Source: Lentimicrobiaceae bacterium
Lineage (GTDB): Bacteria > Bacteroidota > Bacteroidia > Bacteroidales > WCHB1-69
Reading direction: 5' to 3'
Assembly (NCBI GenBank): GCA_009776395.1
Contig: WRNX01000014.1
Span: 1 to 18,877, forward strand
Length of the DNA: 18,877 bases
Part shown: one piece after another, positions 1 through 6,720 of the stretch
How positions within the stretch are numbered: the first letter of the stretch is position 1
How the letters are laid out: every line of letters begins with the position of its first letter
Position numbers and translations under genes: made by a program
The notes under the pieces: model-generated
Database searches by the model: none
What the model was told of the DNA's origin: nothing
The model's input: the letters and a program-made list of their open reading frames with translations, nothing else

Positions 1-87
1 GTAAAAACCGAAAAAATCGTCGCCTGCGCCGCATTTAGCGCAAATTTGCAAGACGAAAAGGTGTATCTATCAAGTATTAGGTTTTGA
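1..87 (+). CDS. Possible 3' end of an unknown gene (partial)
   Basis: Frame 1 is open from the window edge to a TGA at 85-87 and gives 28 residues ending in LQDEKVYLSSIRF. I do not recognise the family. It is the longest open plus-strand frame here and lies upstream of the heptose epimerase on the same strand. The opposite strand is also open over much of this stretch, and the segment contains the palindrome GCAAATTTGC at 40-49, so it could instead be intergenic repeat DNA. No function is proposed. Confidence 0.3.
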   Translation, partial: VKTEKIVACAAFSANLQDEKVYLSSIRF

Positions 88-167
88 ATAAAAACGGTGC
101 AAGAATAGTATAATAGTAATATGGATAGAGAAATGGAAAAAATTAATCAACAAAATCACTTTTTCCC

Positions 168-198
168 TTGACAAACGCCTTTTCTTTATATATTTTTG
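168..198 (+). promoter_or_regulatory. Predicted Bacteroidota-type promoter of the hldD-like gene
   Basis: TTG at 168-170 (within TTGACA) is followed after 20 nt by TATTTTTG at 191-198, a full match to the Bacteroidota -7 consensus TAnnTTTG, and then by CCGCC. Transcription would start near 203-206, so the leader would consist almost entirely of the heptamer array at 207-255. The match is seen in the sequence; activity is inferred. Confidence 0.6.
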
Positions 199-206
199 CC
201 GCCGAA

Positions 207-255
207 TTAATCACTAATCACTAATCACTAATCATTAATCACTAATCACTAATCC
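207..255 (+). repeat. Heptamer array in front of hldD, 7 units
   Basis: Seven consecutive 7-nt units in perfect register: TTAATCA, three CTAATCA, TTAATCA, CTAATCA and CTAATCC. The ATG of the downstream gene begins on the very next base (256). The sense strand has no G. Each unit contains TAA, and because the period is 7, three units put a stop in every forward frame; the complement carries TGA and TAG in the same way. Confidence 0.95.
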
Positions 256-1113
256 ATGATAGTAATTACCGGAGCAGCAGGTTTTATCGGGTCTCACTTA
301 TGCAGAAAGTTAAACTTTCATGGAATCAAAGATATTGTTTTAGTGGATGATTTCTCTCAAGAAATAAAAAGAATGAATTGGGAAAGTTTGGAGTATTCCG
401 AAAAAATTCAACGGGATGATTTTTTTCATTGGGCAGAGCAAAATGTGCAGCATATTGACTTTATTTTTCATCTTGGCGCTCGAACCGACTATTTTTCTAC
501 AGATGCGAATATTTTTGAAAAACTTAATGTAGATTTTTCGCAAAGGATGTGGAGTTTTGCTGCTTATAAACGGATTCCATTAATTTATGCCTCGTCTTAT
601 TTAATAAACGATACAAATAATTTTTCTTTGTATGCAAAATCAAAATACAACTTTGATAAATGGACTGAAAAACAACAACAAAACCCTCCGTTTTGGGCTG
701 GGCTAAAATTATTTCAAGTGTATGGAAAAAAAGAAGCGCACAAAGCAGAAAACAGTTCGAATGTGTATAAAATTTACAAAAAATATACAGAGAATGCTAC
801 TTCTATTCGTGTTGAAAAAAATAGCATTCAAGATTATATTTATGTGAATGATGTGTGTAAAGTTCTCTATTACTTTTTAAACCATGCGCCACAAAGTGGG
901 ATGTATGAGGTGGGTACGGGTTTTGCGCGTTCCTGTCAATCTGTTGTAGATGCAATTAATAAGGCATCCAAAAGGGAACAAAAACTGATGTTTGCGTATC
1001 AAAAAGAGAGTAATGCAGTATTTCAAGCCGATTTGACGTTACTGAGAAAATATGCTTATAAGCAACCGTTTCTGTCGCTTGAGCAAGGGATAAAAGGGAT
1101 GGTAAGAGATTAA
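256..1113 (+). CDS. hldD: ADP-L-glycero-D-manno-heptose-6-epimerase-like NAD-dependent epimerase
   Basis: A 285-residue extended short-chain dehydrogenase/epimerase. The Rossmann motif GAAGFIG is at residues 6-12, the active-site segment YASS at 111-114, and the catalytic YxxxK pair is Tyr126/Lys130. VYGKKEAHK (155-163) matches the HldD segment that carries a second catalytic lysine (here Lys163), which favours heptose epimerase over a generic sugar epimerase. HldD converts ADP-D-glycero-D-manno-heptose to the L-glycero form for the LPS core, in the cytoplasm. The protein is about 25 residues shorter than E. coli HldD (310). The start is fixed by MIVITGAAG and follows the heptamer array without a gap. 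The stop overlaps that of kdsA, which makes another LPS core sugar, on the opposite strand. Family assignment is firm; the exact substrate is inferred. Confidence 0.8.
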   Translation: MIVITGAAGFIGSHLCRKLNFHGIKDIVLVDDFSQEIKRMNWESLEYSEKIQRDDFFHWAEQNVQHIDFIFHLGARTDYFSTDANIFEKLNVDFSQRMWSFAAYKRIPLIYASSYLINDTNNFSLYAKSKYNFDKWTEKQQQNPPFWAGLKLFQVYGKKEAHKAENSSNVYKIYKKYTENATSIRVEKNSIQDYIYVNDVCKVLYYFLNHAPQSGMYEVGTGFARSCQSVVDAINKASKREQKLMFAYQKESNAVFQADLTLLRKYAYKQPFLSLEQGIKGMVRD

Positions 1114-1901
1114 ACTACTGCATTCCTAATTTTCAGCAACTTTTCTAACAATCCTTCCAATTGCAATAGGGGCAACATGTTTGCGCCATCAGACAGCGCG
1201 TTTTTAGGATCAGGATGTGTCTCCAAAAAAATTCCGTCAAATCCTACTGCAATACCTGCTTTTGCTAAAGTTTCAATCAGTTCGGGCTGTCCGCCGGTAA
1301 CGCCCTCCGCTTGATTGGGCTGCTGCAGTGCGTGCGTACAATCTAAAACAACCGGACAATTGTTGCGTTGTAATGCTTTAATACCTCTAAAATCTACTAT
1401 AAGATCCTGATAGCCAAAGCATGTTCCTCTTTCAGTGATCATCACGTTTGGATTTCCGGCTGCCCGCACTTTCTCCACTGCAAATTGCATCGCTTCCGGT
1501 GATAAAAACTGTCCTTTCTTAATATTTACCACTTTCCCTGTTTTGGCGGCGGCTTGCAATAAATCGGTTTGGCGACATAAAAACGCAGGAATTTGAAGCA
1601 CATCGGCAACTTGCGCAGCAAAAGCCGCTTCCTCAGGCGCATGAATATCAGTAACGATGGGAACTCCCAATTGCGCTTTCACTTTTGCCAAAACTGAGAG
1701 CGCTTCCACGTCGCCAATACCTGAAAAAGAATATACAGAAGACCGGTTGGCTTTACGATAAGAAGCCTTGAAATAGAAGTGAATATGCAAACGTTTGCAT
1801 ATTTCATCAATAGTTTCTGCAATATGTAAAGTGATTTTTTCATTTTCTACAACGCAAGGTCCCGCGATTAGAAAAAAATTTTGATTGTTATAGGTTTGCA
1901 T
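1110..1901 (-). CDS. kdsA: 3-deoxy-8-phosphooctulonate synthase (KDO-8-P synthase), metal-dependent type
   Basis: 263 residues, the normal KdsA length. It condenses phosphoenolpyruvate with arabinose-5-phosphate to KDO-8-phosphate, the precursor of the KDO that links lipid A to the LPS core, in the cytoplasm. Family segments visible: IAGPC (12-16), FKASYRKANRSS (44-55), TDIHAPEE (84-91), KKGQFLSPE (128-136), ITERGTCFGY (155-164) and DCTHALQQP (187-195). The AGPC motif supplies Cys16, and with His190, Glu227 and Asp238 gives the four metal ligands known from Aquifex-type enzymes; the metal-free E. coli type has Asn in place of the cysteine. The start ATG (1899-1901) lies one base from the end of a long heptamer array. 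The gene converges on the hldD-like gene with a 4-nt overlap. apbE lies upstream on the same strand, separated by palindromes that may end its transcript. Confidence 0.95.
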   Translation of the reverse strand: MQTYNNQNFFLIAGPCVVENEKITLHIAETIDEICKRLHIHFYFKASYRKANRSSVYSFSGIGDVEALSVLAKVKAQLGVPIVTDIHAPEEAAFAAQVADVLQIPAFLCRQTDLLQAAAKTGKVVNIKKGQFLSPEAMQFAVEKVRAAGNPNVMITERGTCFGYQDLIVDFRGIKALQRNNCPVVLDCTHALQQPNQAEGVTGGQPELIETLAKAGIAVGFDGIFLETHPDPKNALSDGANMLPLLQLEGLLEKLLKIRNAVV

Positions 1902-1902
1902 G

Positions 1903-1993
1903 ATAATAGTGATTAGTGATTAGTGATTAGTGATTAGTGATTAGTGATTAGTGGTTAGTGGTTAGTGATTAGTGATTAGTTGAGAGTTGAGAG
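1903..1993 (-). repeat. Heptamer array in front of kdsA, 13 units
   Basis: Read on the minus strand toward kdsA, 13 in-phase 7-nt units: two CTCTCAA, two CTAATCA, two CTAACCA, six CTAATCA and one CTATTAT, then one C and the ATG. It is the longest array in the window. The unit changes from CTCTCAA to CTAATCA without loss of phase, and the variant CTAACCA units are adjacent, as expected if units duplicate locally. Confidence 0.95.
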
Positions 1994-2000
1994 TAGTGGG

Positions 2001-2023
2001 GTGGAGTCCCATCGGGACTCCAC
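2001..2023. repeat. Perfect hairpin, 10-bp stem with 3-nt loop
   Basis: Arm GTGGAGTCCC, loop ATC, arm GGGACTCCAC. First of four palindromes in a row between apbE (3' end) and the kdsA array. Without a clear T-run on either side it is not a textbook intrinsic terminator, but it could help end the apbE transcript. Confidence 0.85.
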
Positions 2024-2031
2024 TTTATTAG

Positions 2032-2051
2032 CCGTAGGCTTCAGCCTACGG
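2032..2051. repeat. Perfect hairpin, 9-bp stem with 2-nt loop
   Basis: Arm CCGTAGGCT, loop TC, arm AGCCTACGG. Second palindrome of the intergenic cluster, 8 nt after the first. It resembles short palindromic elements dispersed in Bacteroidota genomes; that resemblance is from memory and was not searched. Confidence 0.85.
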
Positions 2052-2056
2052 AATAT

Positions 2057-2110
2057 GGGATTAATCCCCTTCAAAATTTGAAGGGGTGATTTTGCGAAGC
2101 AAAATCGGGG
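2057..2110. repeat. Compound REP-like palindromic element
   Basis: GGGATTAATCCC (2057-2068) is a perfect palindrome that overlaps a second one with arms CCCCTTCAAA and TTTGAAGGGG (2066-2086, one central base). A third hairpin follows, with arms GATTTTGC and GCAAAATC around GAA (2088-2106), and then GGGG (2107-2110), which could pair with the CCCC at 2066-2069 instead. The competing pairings allow a cloverleaf-like fold. The layout matches short extragenic palindromic elements common in Bacteroidota. Function unknown; transcript end protection or termination downstream of apbE is possible. Confidence 0.75.
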
Positions 2111-2146
2111 TAGTTTATATAAAAGATTTTTCATAATTTTTAATTT

Positions 2147-3082
2147 TTAATTAGTACAGATGTAATAGGCAGTAATTTCAGTATGTTGGGAAACGAATTT
2201 TTTGGCATTTTCTTCTCCCATTACCATCAATGCGGTGGCGTAAGCATCGGCAAGTGTACATGTTGAGGCAAAAACGGTAACGCTTGCCAAATTATTCATT
2301 TCAGGATAACCCGTTTTAGAATTTATGGTATGCCCGTATCTTTTTCCGTTTGTTTCAACGTAGTTACGATAATTTCCGGAGGTAGCAATAGAAATATCCG
2401 TCAGTTCCATAATCTCTTCGGCAATTATACCCTCTTCTTTTTTTGCTGTGGGTTTTTGAATACCCACACGCCAATTTTGATTGGGCGCACGTTTGCCTCG
2501 AATGCACAACTCCCCGCCAATATCCACCAAAAAGTTTTCTATTCCCATTGAAGTTAAATAGTTGGTTATCATATCCACGCAGTAACCTTTGGCAATGGCG
2601 TTAAAATTGAGTTGAGTATCCGGGTTATCTTTAATTATTCTATTCCCAATTATTTGAATCTTTTTGTATCCAACAGTTTCTAATACTTTTTCTATTTCTT
2701 CCTGCGATACCTCTTTTTGTGGGTCTTTTCCAAATCCCCACAAATTTACTAATGCGCCAACCGTAAAATCGAATGCTCCCTCTGTTTCTTCACATACTTG
2801 CAATGAAACTTCTAAAATTTCTCTTAAAATTTGGTTCAAAGAATCTGTTTCATTTCTATTAATTCTCGAAACCAAAGAATTTGGATTAAAAATTGAAGCC
2901 GTGTTATTTAATTCTAAAATGATAGAATCAATTTGATTTTTTTTTATCTCATTTTTATCCGCAATCGTAATTTTGTAATAGGTGCCAATTCCTTCCCCAA
3001 CAATTTGAGTAAGTTGAGGTTGTGTTGAACATGAAAACAAAAGAGTAAAAATCCCAATAACTAATCTTTCTATTATTTTCAT
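2147..3082 (-). CDS. apbE: FAD:protein FMN transferase, lipoprotein (ApbE family)
   Basis: 311 residues, typical for ApbE. It transfers FMN from FAD to a Thr or Ser of target proteins such as NqrB/NqrC or RnfD/RnfG subunits, on the periplasmic face. The N-terminus is a lipoprotein signal with lipobox LFSC, so Cys18 would be lipidated. Family motifs: FDFTVGALVNLWGFG (104-118), NAIAKGY (161-167), VDIGGEL (186-192), the SGNYRNY segment (235-241), GHTINSKTGYP (250-260) and ADAYATALMVMG (278-289), the last including metal- and FAD-binding residues. No nqr or rnf gene is in the window, so its target is elsewhere. It is divergent from nhaD across a 159-nt A+T-rich region. Na+-translocating NQR and the NhaD antiporter both handle sodium, so the pairing is plausible but only inferred. 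Confidence 0.93.
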   Translation of the reverse strand: MKIIERLVIGIFTLLFSCSTQPQLTQIVGEGIGTYYKITIADKNEIKKNQIDSIILELNNTASIFNPNSLVSRINRNETDSLNQILREILEVSLQVCEETEGAFDFTVGALVNLWGFGKDPQKEVSQEEIEKVLETVGYKKIQIIGNRIIKDNPDTQLNFNAIAKGYCVDMITNYLTSMGIENFLVDIGGELCIRGKRAPNQNWRVGIQKPTAKKEEGIIAEEIMELTDISIATSGNYRNYVETNGKRYGHTINSKTGYPEMNNLASVTVFASTCTLADAYATALMVMGEENAKKFVSQHTEITAYYICTN

Positions 3083-3241
3083 TTATTACATTTGTTTTTA
3101 AGTATCATCATAACGTCTATTTATAAAAATTTAGTGTATTTGGATTCTTTATATAAACGTATTAACAATATTTGTCATTTTTTTTTCTTAATAGAAAATT
3201 TTCTTATACTTTTTTACGTTAAAAATTATTGTAAATAATAA
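3083..3241. promoter_or_regulatory. Divergent intergenic region apbE / nhaD
   Basis: 159 nt, strongly A+T-rich, must hold both divergent promoters. For nhaD, TTTG (3139-3142) and AATATTTG (3167-3174) are partial matches to the Bacteroidota boxes, but the 24-nt spacing is longer than usual. No convincing site was found for apbE. No heptamer array and no riboswitch-like structure seen. Confidence 0.35.
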
Positions 3242-4597
3242 ATGTACTCAATTATGATACTGCCCATACTATTTTTTATTATCGGATACACGCTTATTGC
3301 TTTAGAAACTCCGCTTAAAGTGGATAAATCTGCTACTGCGCTTCTGCTGGGAGTCGCTATTTGGATTTTCTATGTTTTTGGAGGAGAAACTATTTTTTCG
3401 TTTACCGGTTTTTTTGAAAATTTTGATATTTATAAAGCCGCAAATTCCGATGGAACTTTTTTGGATTTTGTATCCAAACATGAAATGATGCATCATATTG
3501 GAAATATTTCCGAAGTATTATTCTTTTTGCTGGGCGCTATGACTATTGTAGAAACGATTGACCACCACAATGGCTTTTCAATCATAACAGAAAGAATAAC
3601 AACAAATAACAAAAGAAAATTGCTGTGGATTTTAACTATGATTACTTTTTTTCTATCGGCAGTATTAGACAATTTAACTACCACTATTGTGATGTGCGCT
3701 TTATTGAGAAAATTGGTTGTGAAAAGAAAAGAGCGATGGATTTTTGCGAGTTTGATTGTCATTGCCGCTAATTGCGGAGGCGCGTTTTCTCCTATCGGGG
3801 ATGTAACTACAATTATGTTATGGATGGACGGCGCTATAACTCCGAGTAATCTTATCTTTAAGACATTTATTCCCTGTTTAATTTCTATTATTATTCCTTT
3901 AACGATAATCTCTTTTCGTATGAAAGGTGATTTTGAACGACCTACAAATAATACTGAAAATCAAAATCATAAAATACCTGAAAAAATTAAATATTTGGTA
4001 TTCTTTTTGGGAATAGGAGGGTTATTGTTTGTACCGATATTTAAAAGCATTACCCATTTGCCTCCTTTTGCAGGGATGTTATGTTCGTTAGCAGTTTTAT
4101 GGTTAATTACGTCTCGGTTGCACTATAGATTTTCAGGAGGTTCATTTTCATGTTCTAAAATTCTTGAAAGAATTGATACATCCAGTATTCTTTTTTTCTT
4201 AGGAATCTTATTGGCTGTATCCGGTTTACAATCCATGGGGTATTTGAAAATGTTAGCCACCGGACTTACTCAAGTTTTCGATGGAAACATTTACAATATG
4301 AACCTTTGTATCGGTCTTATTTCTTCGGTGGTAGATAATGTTCCTTTGGTTGCAGGCGCTATTGGAATGTTTCCCCTTGATGTATATACTACTGATCATA
4401 GTTTTTGGTTGTTTTTGAGTTACTGCGCAGGAATAGGAGGGAACTTCCTAATTATCAGTTCGGCAGCAGGGGTAGCCGCTATGGGTATGGAAAAAATAGA
4501 GTTTGTTTGGTATCTGAAAAAGTTTTCTCTTTGGGTACTTCTTAGTTTTTTTGCCGGTGCAGGAGCATTTATTTTACTGGATAAATTCTTTTTTTAA
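3242..4597 (+). CDS. nhaD: NhaD-type Na+/H+ antiporter
   Basis: 451 residues with about a dozen hydrophobic segments, an inner-membrane protein of the ion transporter (ArsB/NhaD) superfamily. It would expel Na+ or Li+ in exchange for protons. The two pseudo-repeats show matching motifs: SAVLDNLTTT (139-148) with NCGGAFSPIGDVTT (177-190) in the first half, and SSVVDNVPLV (361-370) with CAGIGGNFLIISSAAG (395-410) in the second. The buried aspartates and the GD/GG turns are the usual transport-site features of this family. A charged, hydrophilic loop (about 227-250) separates the halves. The ATG at 3242 follows an A-rich leader without a Shine-Dalgarno site; Met5 is an alternative. It stands alone, with exbB 132 nt downstream behind its own predicted promoter. 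Confidence 0.93.
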   Translation: MYSIMILPILFFIIGYTLIALETPLKVDKSATALLLGVAIWIFYVFGGETIFSFTGFFENFDIYKAANSDGTFLDFVSKHEMMHHIGNISEVLFFLLGAMTIVETIDHHNGFSIITERITTNNKRKLLWILTMITFFLSAVLDNLTTTIVMCALLRKLVVKRKERWIFASLIVIAANCGGAFSPIGDVTTIMLWMDGAITPSNLIFKTFIPCLISIIIPLTIISFRMKGDFERPTNNTENQNHKIPEKIKYLVFFLGIGGLLFVPIFKSITHLPPFAGMLCSLAVLWLITSRLHYRFSGGSFSCSKILERIDTSSILFFLGILLAVSGLQSMGYLKMLATGLTQVFDGNIYNMNLCIGLISSVVDNVPLVAGAIGMFPLDVYTTDHSFWLFLSYCAGIGGNFLIISSAAGVAAMGMEKIEFVWYLKKFSLWVLLSFFAGAGAFILLDKFFF

Positions 4598-4651
4598 TGA
4601 CAATTACCAAAAACTTGTGGGGTTAATACTTTGCGTAAAAAATTCCCTTTT

Positions 4652-4682
4652 TTTGTTTTAAAAAATAACTTTAATAATGTTG
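4652..4682 (+). promoter_or_regulatory. Predicted promoter of the exbB-exbD-tonB genes
   Basis: TTTG at 4652-4655, 19 nt, then TAATGTTG at 4675-4682 (7 of 8 bases of TAnnTTTG). The spacing is right for Bacteroidota. The leader to the exbB ATG would be about 40 nt. No other clear candidate lies between nhaD and exbB. Confidence 0.45.
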
Positions 4683-4729
4683 CGTTATGAATAAATAATA
4701 TTTTATTGCAAAAAAAACAAGAAAATTGT

Positions 4730-5434
4730 ATGAAAAATCTGTTTTTATTACAAAGTACGGTTCCAAACCCTGAAATGATTTCCAATCAGATAGCCGAACC
4801 TGTTACTGAAAAGTTACGAATCCTCGATTTAGTATTTGCGCCGAGCAGTTTATGGATCATGATCCCGCTATTGGTGATGCTGGCGTTGGCAATCTATATT
4901 TTTGTGGAACGCTTGCTTACCATCAACAAATCTGCCAAAGAAGAACGCAATTTTATGAATAATATCCGCGATTTTATTCATTCCGGAAAAATTGAATCTG
5001 CGTTGGCATTGTGTAAAGGAAATTCCACTCCCATAGCGCGCATGATTGAAAAAGGAATTACCAGAATTGGAAAACCATTGACAGATATTAGCGCTGCCAT
5101 TGAAAATACAGGTAATTTAGAAGTGCAACGTTTGGAAAAAAAAGTGTCCGTATTGGCAACTATTGCAGGCGCCGCACCCATGCTCGGATTTCTCGGAACC
5201 GTGGTAGGAATGGTGATCGCATTTCACAATATGGAAGCAAATCCTAATAATTTGAATATCGCAGATTTATCAGGCGGTATTTATACCGCAATGATTACCA
5301 CAGTGGGCGGACTTATAGTAGGAATCATTGCATATTTCTGTTACAACATTATCGTATCACGAATCTCGCAAGTAGTTTATATGCTCGAAGCTAAAAGTAC
5401 GGAATTTATTGACTTATTACACGAACCTGTATGA
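4730..5434 (+). CDS. exbB: MotA/TolQ/ExbB proton channel family protein
   Basis: 234 residues from the ATG at 4730. A TTG at 4706 would add eight residues (MQKKQENC) but has no support. Three membrane segments: about 41-60, 139-166 and 183-209. The last two hold the conserved pore stretch GAAPMLGFLGTVVGMVIAF (147-165) and the segment GGIYTAMITTVGGLIVGI (182-199). With ExbD it forms the inner-membrane, proton-driven stator that powers TonB, or Tol if the system is TolQR-like. exbD follows after 74 nt filled by the heptamer array, then the TonB-like gene 2 nt later, so the three form one operon. ExbB and TolQ cannot be told apart securely here; the TonB-like neighbour favours ExbB. Confidence 0.88.
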   Translation: MKNLFLLQSTVPNPEMISNQIAEPVTEKLRILDLVFAPSSLWIMIPLLVMLALAIYIFVERLLTINKSAKEERNFMNNIRDFIHSGKIESALALCKGNSTPIARMIEKGITRIGKPLTDISAAIENTGNLEVQRLEKKVSVLATIAGAAPMLGFLGTVVGMVIAFHNMEANPNNLNIADLSGGIYTAMITTVGGLIVGIIAYFCYNIIVSRISQVVYMLEAKSTEFIDLLHEPV

Positions 5435-5441
5435 TATTTAA

Positions 5442-5504
5442 TTGAAAATTGAAAATTAAAAATTAATCACTAATCATTAATCATTAATCACTAATCACTA
5501 TTCA
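5442..5504 (+). repeat. Heptamer array between exbB and exbD, 9 units
   Basis: Nine 7-nt units in one phase: two TTGAAAA, TTAAAAA, TTAATCA, CTAATCA, two TTAATCA, CTAATCA, CTATTCA. The next in-phase seven bases, TTGTATG (5505-5511), contain the exbD ATG. The unit shifts from TTGAAAA through TTAAAAA to TTAATCA with no change of period. It fills nearly all of the exbB-exbD gap and lies inside an operon, so it cannot be only a promoter-linked element. Confidence 0.95.
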
Positions 5505-5508
5505 TTGT

Positions 5509-5952
5509 ATGGCAATAAAACTTCAAAACAAAAGGAGCGCCGAATTTAGCACCGCATCTATGTCGGATTTGGTGTTTTTATTGCTCATTTTCTTTATGAT
5601 CACTTCCACTTTTGTGGCGCCTAATGCCATCAATTTGCTGCTTCCCAAAAGTGATGCAGGTAAACAATTGGCATCGAGAAATATTGAAGTGTATATTGAT
5701 GCCGACAAAAACTATTATGTAAATCCCAAAAGCAGGCAAGCAGAACCGGTTCCCTACGAAGAGTTGTTGTTTGTTTTACAAGGAGTTGTTGAAACCGATA
5801 ATTCCGATCAACGCATTATAATTTTGCGTTCCGATAAAACTGTTCCGGTGGAGTGCGTAGTTGCTTTTTTTGATGTATTAAATGCGTTGAATGCCGGTTT
5901 GGATGAAACGCAACGTTATAAGTTGTTATTAGCTACTGAAGCAAAATCTTAA
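5509..5952 (+). CDS. exbD: ExbD/TolR biopolymer transport protein
   Basis: 147 residues with one N-terminal membrane helix (about 19-38) and a periplasmic domain. MSDLVFLLLIFFMITSTF (18-35) carries the family's conserved proton-relay aspartate, Asp20, just inside the helix. The short basic N-terminus (KLQNKRSAEF) stays in the cytoplasm. The ELLFVLQ and IIILRSDKTVP segments (85-91, 103-113) match the usual periplasmic ExbD fold. It is the partner of the upstream ExbB in the proton-driven motor. The ATG overlaps the last in-phase heptad of the preceding array. The TonB-like gene begins 2 nt after the stop, which suggests coupled translation. Confidence 0.9.
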   Translation: MAIKLQNKRSAEFSTASMSDLVFLLLIFFMITSTFVAPNAINLLLPKSDAGKQLASRNIEVYIDADKNYYVNPKSRQAEPVPYEELLFVLQGVVETDNSDQRIIILRSDKTVPVECVVAFFDVLNALNAGLDETQRYKLLLATEAKS

Positions 5953-5954
5953 TT

Positions 5955-6650
5955 ATGAGTACAGAAAGAAAAAACAAAGTGATTTCTTCTTTTGTCACGG
6001 CATTAGTGATGTCGTTTTTATTTCTTGTACTCTATTTTTGTGGAATGTACTCGCAAGTTCCTCCACCGGAACCGAATAAATTGATTTTGATAGAGTTTAC
6101 CTCAGGTGGTGGTGGTGGCGGCGGTTCAGATATGCCTGGTTCTGCGCAAAACTTTTCAAGCGATGCTCCCGATTTGGCTACACAAGATTTTGAAGATGCG
6201 CCCGTAGTAACCTCCAATCCTCAACCTTCAAAGTCGCAAAACAGCGATGCGGTAGTGTCGGAAGCAAAACAGGAATCAGGTGCTGCTTATCGTCCGGGTA
6301 AAGGCGGTGGAGCTGGCGGCGGCACAGGCACAGGGAATGGCACAGGCGCAGGCATGGGGCTTGGTTCAGGCGAAGGAGCAGGTGCAGGATCAGGAAAAGG
6401 TATTGGCTACGGAACTGGAAACCGCGGTTATGTTAATATTCCCGATGTTAATATCAACGAAAACGGTGTGGTTTATGTAGAAGTGCACGTAACCGCTCAA
6501 GGTAATGTGATTGATGCACGCATTCTCAATACCCAAAAATATCCTACTAACATTACCAATGCGCAAATTCAAAAAGATTGCATAAACCGCGCATTATCAG
6601 CAAAATATGTTACAGGAAAAGAAGAATTGAGAATTATTGTGTTTAAATAA
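5955..6650 (+). CDS. TonB-like energy transducer with glycine-rich linker
   Basis: 231 residues. An N-terminal membrane anchor (about 10-31) is followed by a short PPPEP segment (36-40) and then a low-complexity region: a seven-glycine run at 51-57 and a Gly/Ala/Thr/Ser-rich stretch at about 116-156. A C-terminal domain (about 159-231) has the TonB/TolA-like layout: GVVYVEVHVTAQGNVIDARIL (171-191, alternating strand pattern) and KDCINRAL (207-214). Its place 2 nt after exbD indicates that ExbB-ExbD energise it, with the linker crossing the periplasm to outer-membrane receptors. The linker is glycine-rich rather than Pro/Lys-rich, and the C-terminal domain lacks a clear YP motif, so a TolA-like role is also possible. 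Confidence 0.75.
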   Translation: MSTERKNKVISSFVTALVMSFLFLVLYFCGMYSQVPPPEPNKLILIEFTSGGGGGGGSDMPGSAQNFSSDAPDLATQDFEDAPVVTSNPQPSKSQNSDAVVSEAKQESGAAYRPGKGGGAGGGTGTGNGTGAGMGLGSGEGAGAGSGKGIGYGTGNRGYVNIPDVNINENGVVYVEVHVTAQGNVIDARILNTQKYPTNITNAQIQKDCINRALSAKYVTGKEELRIIVFK

Positions 6651-6654
6651 TGGT

Positions 6655-6691
6655 TTTGTATGTGTGTATTTTAAAATTTTATGTTTATTTG
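6655..6691 (+). promoter_or_regulatory. Possible promoter of the RRM gene
   Basis: TTTG at 6655-6658. Two overlapping -7 candidates follow: TATGTTTA (6680-6687, 21 nt spacing) and TTTATTTG (6684-6691), the latter followed by CCGCC as at the hldD promoter. Each matches 7 of 8 bases of TAnnTTTG. The leader would be about 25-30 nt. Confidence 0.35.
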
Positions 6692-6720
6692 CCGCCTATT
6701 TACTATTTATAAAAAATTTA

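Noticed and set aside
207..255. CRISPR array for the heptamer repeats
   Set aside because: Units are 7 nt and directly adjacent with no spacers, and no cas gene is present.
4706..4729. N-terminal extension of exbB from a TTG
   Set aside because: The eight added residues are not ExbB-like; the ATG at 4730 gives a normal N-terminus.
6637..6720. Longer start for the RRM protein
   Set aside because: It would overlap the TonB-like gene and put a cysteine/phenylalanine-rich hydrophobic lead before RNP2; RRM proteins of this kind begin as at 6721.
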